35,997 bases of DNA from positions 1 to 35,997 of the forward strand of contig CAYXZQ010000016.1 in NCBI GenBank assembly GCA_964469935.1, written 5' to 3'. The notes beneath the pieces are model-generated. The model searched no databases. It was not told where the DNA came from and worked only from the letters and a program-made list of their open reading frames with translations. Below, one piece after another: positions 32,073-35,997 of this stretch. Both the position numbers and the translations under genes were made by a program. This DNA comes from CAYXZQ01 sp964469935. Its GTDB lineage: Archaea; Nanobdellota; Nanobdellia; Woesearchaeales; DSVV01. Each line of letters opens with the position of its first letter. The first letter of the stretch is position 1.

Positions 32073-33230
32073 ATGGACAAGCCCATGGAAAGGATCAGGG
32101 AGTTCCTTGAGAACATAAGCCCGGTGCTTATCAGGCCCACCTCCTCTTCCCTTACCATCGGCATATCCAAGAGATTCTTCCTGTTCAAGCTCATGAACAG
32201 GCTCGTGAACCTCATCGAGGAGGAGCCCCACCTGAATTTCATATCCGTGCTCAAGAGCTACAAGATATTCGGCAGGCTCCTGACAGGCACGCTCCACGAG
32301 TTTCACAGGGATAGGAACAGGATCTATTTCAAGAATTTCTTCGCGGACCTCGAGCTGTATGAGCTTGTCAAGAAGGACCTGGAACTACTCCACCCCAGAT
32401 ACAGGGACGTGAAGATGACAATCACGAAGAACGGCGTGATAATCTATGACAACTACAGGAAAGATTCCTTCAATGTCCTTCTCCTCACTATACACTCTGG
32501 GACATGGGTGCCAGCAAACCTCAGGAAGAAACAGCTCGTGACAGAGAAGGACAGGAGGCTCGAGGAGGACAGGGACACGCACATAATCTACAGCAGGCTG
32601 GTGCTCGAGAAAGGCGGTATCTGGATCGACAACAAGAAATCGAGGTTCGTAATCGATTTCAACAGGAGCATTGAGAGGGCTGTCTATGACAACTACAACA
32701 TCCGCAGGGGTAAGTACTCCGATGTCTGGAAAGAGCTGCCGTCGAAGAGCGAATACAGGGATATTTTCAACTCCTACAGGGAATTCTATTTCATGCTCTC
32801 GACTCTTGTCAACACGTACAAGTTCAACATAATATTCGACGGACATTCCATGAAAGATCTTCCCGGCAGGCCGAGCGTAAGCTTCGGCACGAGATACATA
32901 CCTAATTTCTACATTCCCATAGTAAAGAGCATGCAGAGGAAGATGATATCTCTCGGCTACAGCCCTGTTCTCCTGAACACCCCTTACGGAGGCGGATACA
33001 TACTGAGATGGCTGAGCACGAAGTACCCGGACGTGTTCATATTCTCCATGGAGGTCAACAAGAGGCTCTACATGAACTGGAACAGGACAGCATCCGTGAA
33101 GAGTAAGCTCGAAAAGCTCTCTTCCGATGTCGCGAACATATTTGACATAGAGCCGCCGGAGGAGAACATCAAGGAGTGGCCTGAATTTTCAGACAAGACG
33201 ACAAAAGCCTCTGAGAAGATGCTGAAGTGA
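32073..33230 (+). CDS. N-formylglutamate amidohydrolase-like protein
   Basis: A 385-residue protein with motifs of the N-formylglutamate amidohydrolase family, zinc-dependent amidohydrolases related to carboxypeptidases. These are His141 in LLTIHSGTW, Asp167-Arg168-Asp169-Thr170-His-type metal ligand region in EEDRDTH, VIDFNRSIERA (195-205), IIFDGHSM (253-260), and TPYGGGYILR. The N-terminal 120 residues are an extension with no match I recognise. A TATA-like TTAAATAT lies 31 bp upstream. It converges with an ATP-grasp ligase gene, its probable functional partner. Confidence 0.78.
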   Translation: MDKPMERIREFLENISPVLIRPTSSSLTIGISKRFFLFKLMNRLVNLIEEEPHLNFISVLKSYKIFGRLLTGTLHEFHRDRNRIYFKNFFADLELYELVKKDLELLHPRYRDVKMTITKNGVIIYDNYRKDSFNVLLLTIHSGTWVPANLRKKQLVTEKDRRLEEDRDTHIIYSRLVLEKGGIWIDNKKSRFVIDFNRSIERAVYDNYNIRRGKYSDVWKELPSKSEYRDIFNSYREFYFMLSTLVNTYKFNIIFDGHSMKDLPGRPSVSFGTRYIPNFYIPIVKSMQRKMISLGYSPVLLNTPYGGGYILRWLSTKYPDVFIFSMEVNKRLYMNWNRTASVKSKLEKLSSDVANIFDIEPPEENIKEWPEFSDKTTKASEKMLK

Positions 33231-34559
33231 TCATCCTTTAAGGACATATGTGGGTATGAGCCCTCCTTTCCTGCTGATGTTTATTATCTTCGACTCCGAG
33301 ACCCTGGTGAAGAACCCGGACAGATTTCCTCCTATCACGAACGGGCTGAGATTGATGTATTTCCTCTCGAAACCCCCTGTTCCGAAGACGTCTATCTGCG
33401 GGATATCTACATACTCCTGCACGACCCAGTCCTGTTCTGCAAATGCAGTCTCCCGCGTCTTTTTCCATACGTTATCCGAGACCTCGCAGCCCAGCACCAC
33501 TTCCTCTCCGCCGTAGCCCCTCCCGGGCTTGAGCACGAGCCTCTCCCTGTTCTCAAGGATAAAATCAGAAAGCCTGACCTTCCTGCCTCCGGGATCCAAT
33601 GCAGTCCTGTCAACCGCTCCGCGTGTCCATGGCACTATGCCTCTCACCAGTCTTATCTCGTCCTCATCGAGCAGCATGTCAAAATCTCCCCGGCTAAGAT
33701 GATGGAGTATCCTCTTGTCATTGAGTATTATGGATATCCCCGGGTTGATAACACAGACCTTCCCGTCTTTGAGAGCATTGATGAAATCCCTGCATTCATC
33801 CTTCCTTGCAAGGAGCTCTTTTGCAATCACCCTCCTGAAGACTATGTCTATCTGCTCCTGCCCGTAGAAAAGCCGGCTGTTTTCATACCTGAGGTTCCCC
33901 GGCTCGCAGCCGAAGGCCCTAAGCCCTACGGAATTCATGTTTGATATGATGTATTCCTGGTCTGCGATTGTCCTGACATCCTTCCAGTCCACAAAGGCGA
34001 TTGCCGGCTTCCTCTTCCTTCCTCCGTCATCCCTGTAGGATTTCATGGTGAATCCTGCAAGCTCATGCATGATGTCAGGAAGCGGCATGATCCTTCTCCT
34101 GAACATCTCGAGCTGGGGAATGTCCCTGAATATCTTGTCGATGAGCGATATCCTTCCCATGCCTGACGGGCTTTCGCAGTTGTACTCGACAAGCTTCAGG
34201 GATGTTCCGTCAAAGAACATGTCGAGCCTCATTATCATCCCGGCCCTGCATCCCCTGCCTGGGGGAAAGAGCCTGTACTGCTCTTCATAAGGATCCAGGG
34301 AGGCTCCTGGGTCAGGTTCACTGCAGATGTGGTCTGCAATCTTTCCCAGCACCCCTGCAATGGACTCAGCCTGTTGCCTGATGCTCTCGAACTGGCTTGC
34401 CGACAAAAAATTCGCAGAAAGATAAGCAGGCAGTGTCCTGCTCCCGACCTTCATGCCTGCTTCAGAATACATTTTCTTTATCGCATCAAGGGACCTTGAG
34501 GCAAGAGCCCTGTCTTCCTGGATGTACTTCTTGAGCTCATCTCGCGCCTTCCTGTGCAT
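33231..34559 (-). CDS. Circularly permuted ATP-grasp ligase
   Basis: A 442-residue ATP-grasp enzyme of the glutathionylspermidine-synthase-like/circularly permuted type. Evidence is MIMRLDMFFDGTSLKLVEYN followed by ESPSGMG (substrate and metal region), DIVFRRV (nucleotide-binding strand), and VLKPGRGYGGEEVVLG (the late glycine loop typical of the permuted order). Such enzymes form amide bonds via acyl phosphates. It lies between the amidohydrolase-like and GCS2-like genes. The palindromic TATA region at 34579-34595 predicts a leaderless start at this ATG. Confidence 0.78.
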   Translation of the reverse strand: MHRKARDELKKYIQEDRALASRSLDAIKKMYSEAGMKVGSRTLPAYLSANFLSASQFESIRQQAESIAGVLGKIADHICSEPDPGASLDPYEEQYRLFPPGRGCRAGMIMRLDMFFDGTSLKLVEYNCESPSGMGRISLIDKIFRDIPQLEMFRRRIMPLPDIMHELAGFTMKSYRDDGGRKRKPAIAFVDWKDVRTIADQEYIISNMNSVGLRAFGCEPGNLRYENSRLFYGQEQIDIVFRRVIAKELLARKDECRDFINALKDGKVCVINPGISIILNDKRILHHLSRGDFDMLLDEDEIRLVRGIVPWTRGAVDRTALDPGGRKVRLSDFILENRERLVLKPGRGYGGEEVVLGCEVSDNVWKKTRETAFAEQDWVVQEYVDIPQIDVFGTGGFERKYINLSPFVIGGNLSGFFTRVSESKIINISRKGGLIPTYVLKG

Positions 34560-34578
34560 CGTTTTCGGGAATCGTCCT

Positions 34579-34595
34579 GGATATTTAAAATATCC
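34579..34595 (-). promoter_or_regulatory. Palindromic TATA element for ATP-grasp gene
   Basis: GGATATT-TAA-AATATCC: 7-bp arms that include the TATA core, centred about 28 bp from the ATG at 34559. The palindrome continues outward with one mismatch (CC/GG). Confidence 0.5.
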
Positions 34596-34642
34596 GGGAA
34601 CAGTCCTGCCGACATATCGATAAGAGAGTGAAAATAATTAAT

Positions 34643-34650
34643 TATATAAA
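34643..34650 (+). promoter_or_regulatory. TATA box for GCS2 gene
   Basis: TATATAAA is centred 27 bp before ATG 34674. An in-frame ATG at 34650 overlaps the box and is therefore not the start. Confidence 0.55.
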
Positions 34651-34673
34651 TGATACCCAAATCTAAATCAGGC

Positions 34674-35997
34674 ATGGGGAAAAAGAGAGAAAGGCCGCTG
34701 AAGAGGTCCAAGACCGGCATCGAGGCGGAGTTCCATATCATCGACGACAAAGGGCGAATATCGAACAGGGCGCATAAGGTAATATCCGCAATCAAGGACA
34801 CGCACAAGAACATCGATGTCAGCAAGGAGGTCGGCATGAACATGATAGAGTTCGGCTGCTATCCCGATGTCCCTGCTGTAAACCCGACAATCGATCTCAT
34901 CGACTCCATACAGAAGAGCATGGATATCTGCAGGGAAGAGGGCCTCAAGCTCTACCCATTCGCCACCTACCCCGGGAAATTCCAGCCCAGGTTCAGCAGA
35001 GGCCAGCAGTATGACATAAAGAAGAAGATATTCGGCTACCCGAAGATGGAGAATGCGGCGAGGGCGACAGGATTCCACCACCATTACAGCCTGCCCAAAG
35101 GCGTGTTCGATGCGAATGAGAAATTACTCAAGCTCATGAGGAAGAGCAAGCTCGAGAGGTCCATGATGGCGTCATACAATTTCGAGATTGCAGCAGACCC
35201 GGCGCTCACCCTCTATGCCCAGTCATCGCCGCTGTTCGAAGGCCAGTATCTTGCGAAGGACTCGAGGACGCTGATATACCGTGGAGGAAAAAAGCTCAAG
35301 TACATGGATGGTGTCTATGCAAAGCTCCAGCAGATAGGCGGGCTTCCGCCGTACAAGCAGACAGTGACAGACCTTCTTATCAGCCTCTCGAAAAGATGGA
35401 TGCGCTGGGAGAAGGAAGTCAGGAGGGCAGACCCGTCTGTCGATTTCAATGTCCTCTACCCGTTCAAGCTCGACATAGGATGGCACCCTGTAAAGATAAA
35501 CAAGCACGGCACCCTGGAGCAGAGGGGCATGGACATAAACTACATGTCCGTGGTCGTCGCCATCACTGTCATGCTCAAGTACTGCCTAAAGAAGATCCAG
35601 AGGGATTTCATCGAGGTCATCCCTGCGGATTTTGCAATTGAAGAGGCATTCAAGCTGGAGGGCAATGTGCTCTACATACCGCCTCATACATACGTGCGCA
35701 ACCATCTCCAGCTCTGGAGCGCGTACAATGGCTATGAGAGGGCAGAGATGCACAATTATGCAAAGCGGCTTTTCTCTTTCACCCGCTCAGTCACGCCCAG
35801 GTCATACTACAGGATAATCAGGCCTGTATACGACATGATCGAGTCCAGGAAGTCTGTCTCTGACCGCATCCTTGCCTATGCGAAGAAAAAGGGCTACGTT
35901 GCCGACGGCAGGATAGGCAACACAGATGCTTCCATGCTTGCGTCATACTATGCCGACACATTCCCAAAAGACATAGAGAAGACAAGGGAGGCCCTTC
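34674..35997 (+). CDS. GCS2-family glutamate-cysteine-ligase-like amidoligase (runs off window)
   Basis: The frame is open to the window end (441 codons visible). The start KTGIEAEFHIIDDKGRISN matches the GCS2/YbdK N-terminal strand (substrate/metal Glu), followed by EVGMNMIEFGCYP and ATGFHHHYSLP (metal and nucleotide ligands). These enzymes join an amino acid to a carboxylate with ATP; the substrate need not be glutathione. With the ATP-grasp ligase and the amidohydrolase-like protein next to it, it suggests synthesis or trimming of an amide-linked peptide or tag. The 3' end is outside the window. Confidence 0.82.
   Translation, partial: MGKKRERPLKRSKTGIEAEFHIIDDKGRISNRAHKVISAIKDTHKNIDVSKEVGMNMIEFGCYPDVPAVNPTIDLIDSIQKSMDICREEGLKLYPFATYPGKFQPRFSRGQQYDIKKKIFGYPKMENAARATGFHHHYSLPKGVFDANEKLLKLMRKSKLERSMMASYNFEIAADPALTLYAQSSPLFEGQYLAKDSRTLIYRGGKKLKYMDGVYAKLQQIGGLPPYKQTVTDLLISLSKRWMRWEKEVRRADPSVDFNVLYPFKLDIGWHPVKINKHGTLEQRGMDINYMSVVVAITVMLKYCLKKIQRDFIEVIPADFAIEEAFKLEGNVLYIPPHTYVRNHLQLWSAYNGYERAEMHNYAKRLFSFTRSVTPRSYYRIIRPVYDMIESRKSVSDRILAYAKKKGYVADGRIGNTDASMLASYYADTFPKDIEKTREAL

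Noticed and set aside
1..35997. tRNA, rRNA, CRISPR arrays and insertion sequences
   Set aside because: I looked in the gene-free stretches on both strands and found no cloverleaf, no regularly spaced repeat-spacer array, and no transposase gene or terminal inverted repeats.

Overview
The window looks like chromosomal DNA of an archaeon, most likely a DPANN-type lineage (Woesearchaeota/Pacearchaeota-like; this placement is inference). It encodes both subunits of topoisomerase VI, a Hef/XPF helicase-nuclease, a fused PriS/PriL-type primase, an aDim2-type KH protein, a KaiC-like ATPase with a V4R partner, and an archaellin-like protein with a class III signal peptide. TATA-like boxes lie about 27 bp upstream of many start codons, and several of these genes appear to be leaderless. 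One 100-N scaffold gap (4798-4897) separates two genes. Sequence is otherwise continuous from 4898 to 35997.

Layout. 1-475: very AT-rich, no gene. 476-7158: CTP synthase, rhomboid protease, a small unknown protein, a Nudix hydrolase, an MscS channel, a PRC-barrel protein, a TraB-family protein, and a site-2-protease-like protein that has lost its catalytic residues, followed by a small membrane protein. 7194-9439: a three-gene signalling operon (small protein, KaiC ATPase, double-V4R protein). 9529-12236: an unusual cluster with a FeeM/acyl-homoserine-lactone-synthase-like acyltransferase and a ThiF/E1-like adenylyltransferase, flanked by two paralogous small Cys-rich exported proteins. Repeated GGATAA/TTATCC half-sites lie upstream of the TATA boxes of all three transcription units. 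12583-18239: Hef, a CX3C/archaellin-tail secreted protein, a truncated archaellin, and a MopE-repeat surface protein. 18325-21997: a 10-residue micro-gene with a clear ribosome-binding site, a Toprim/Nudix pair, a DUF6159-like membrane protein, and the primase. 22092-23546: lemA-htpX. 23586-27838: the most unexpected part, an operon encoding a bacterial RpoD-like sigma-70 protein with a long N-terminal extension, preceded by a protein built of several probable helix-turn-helix modules. 27949-31281: the KH-top6B-top6A operon. 31370-35997: a membrane protein, then an N-formylglutamate-amidohydrolase-like protein, a circularly permuted ATP-grasp ligase and a GCS2-type ligase. The last three form a candidate peptide or amide ligation pathway.

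The two best candidates for undescribed systems are (1) the sigma-70-like factor with its multi-HTH partner, in a genome whose promoters otherwise look like TBP/TFB promoters, and (2) the FeeM-ThiF-Cys-rich cluster with its apparent shared operator.
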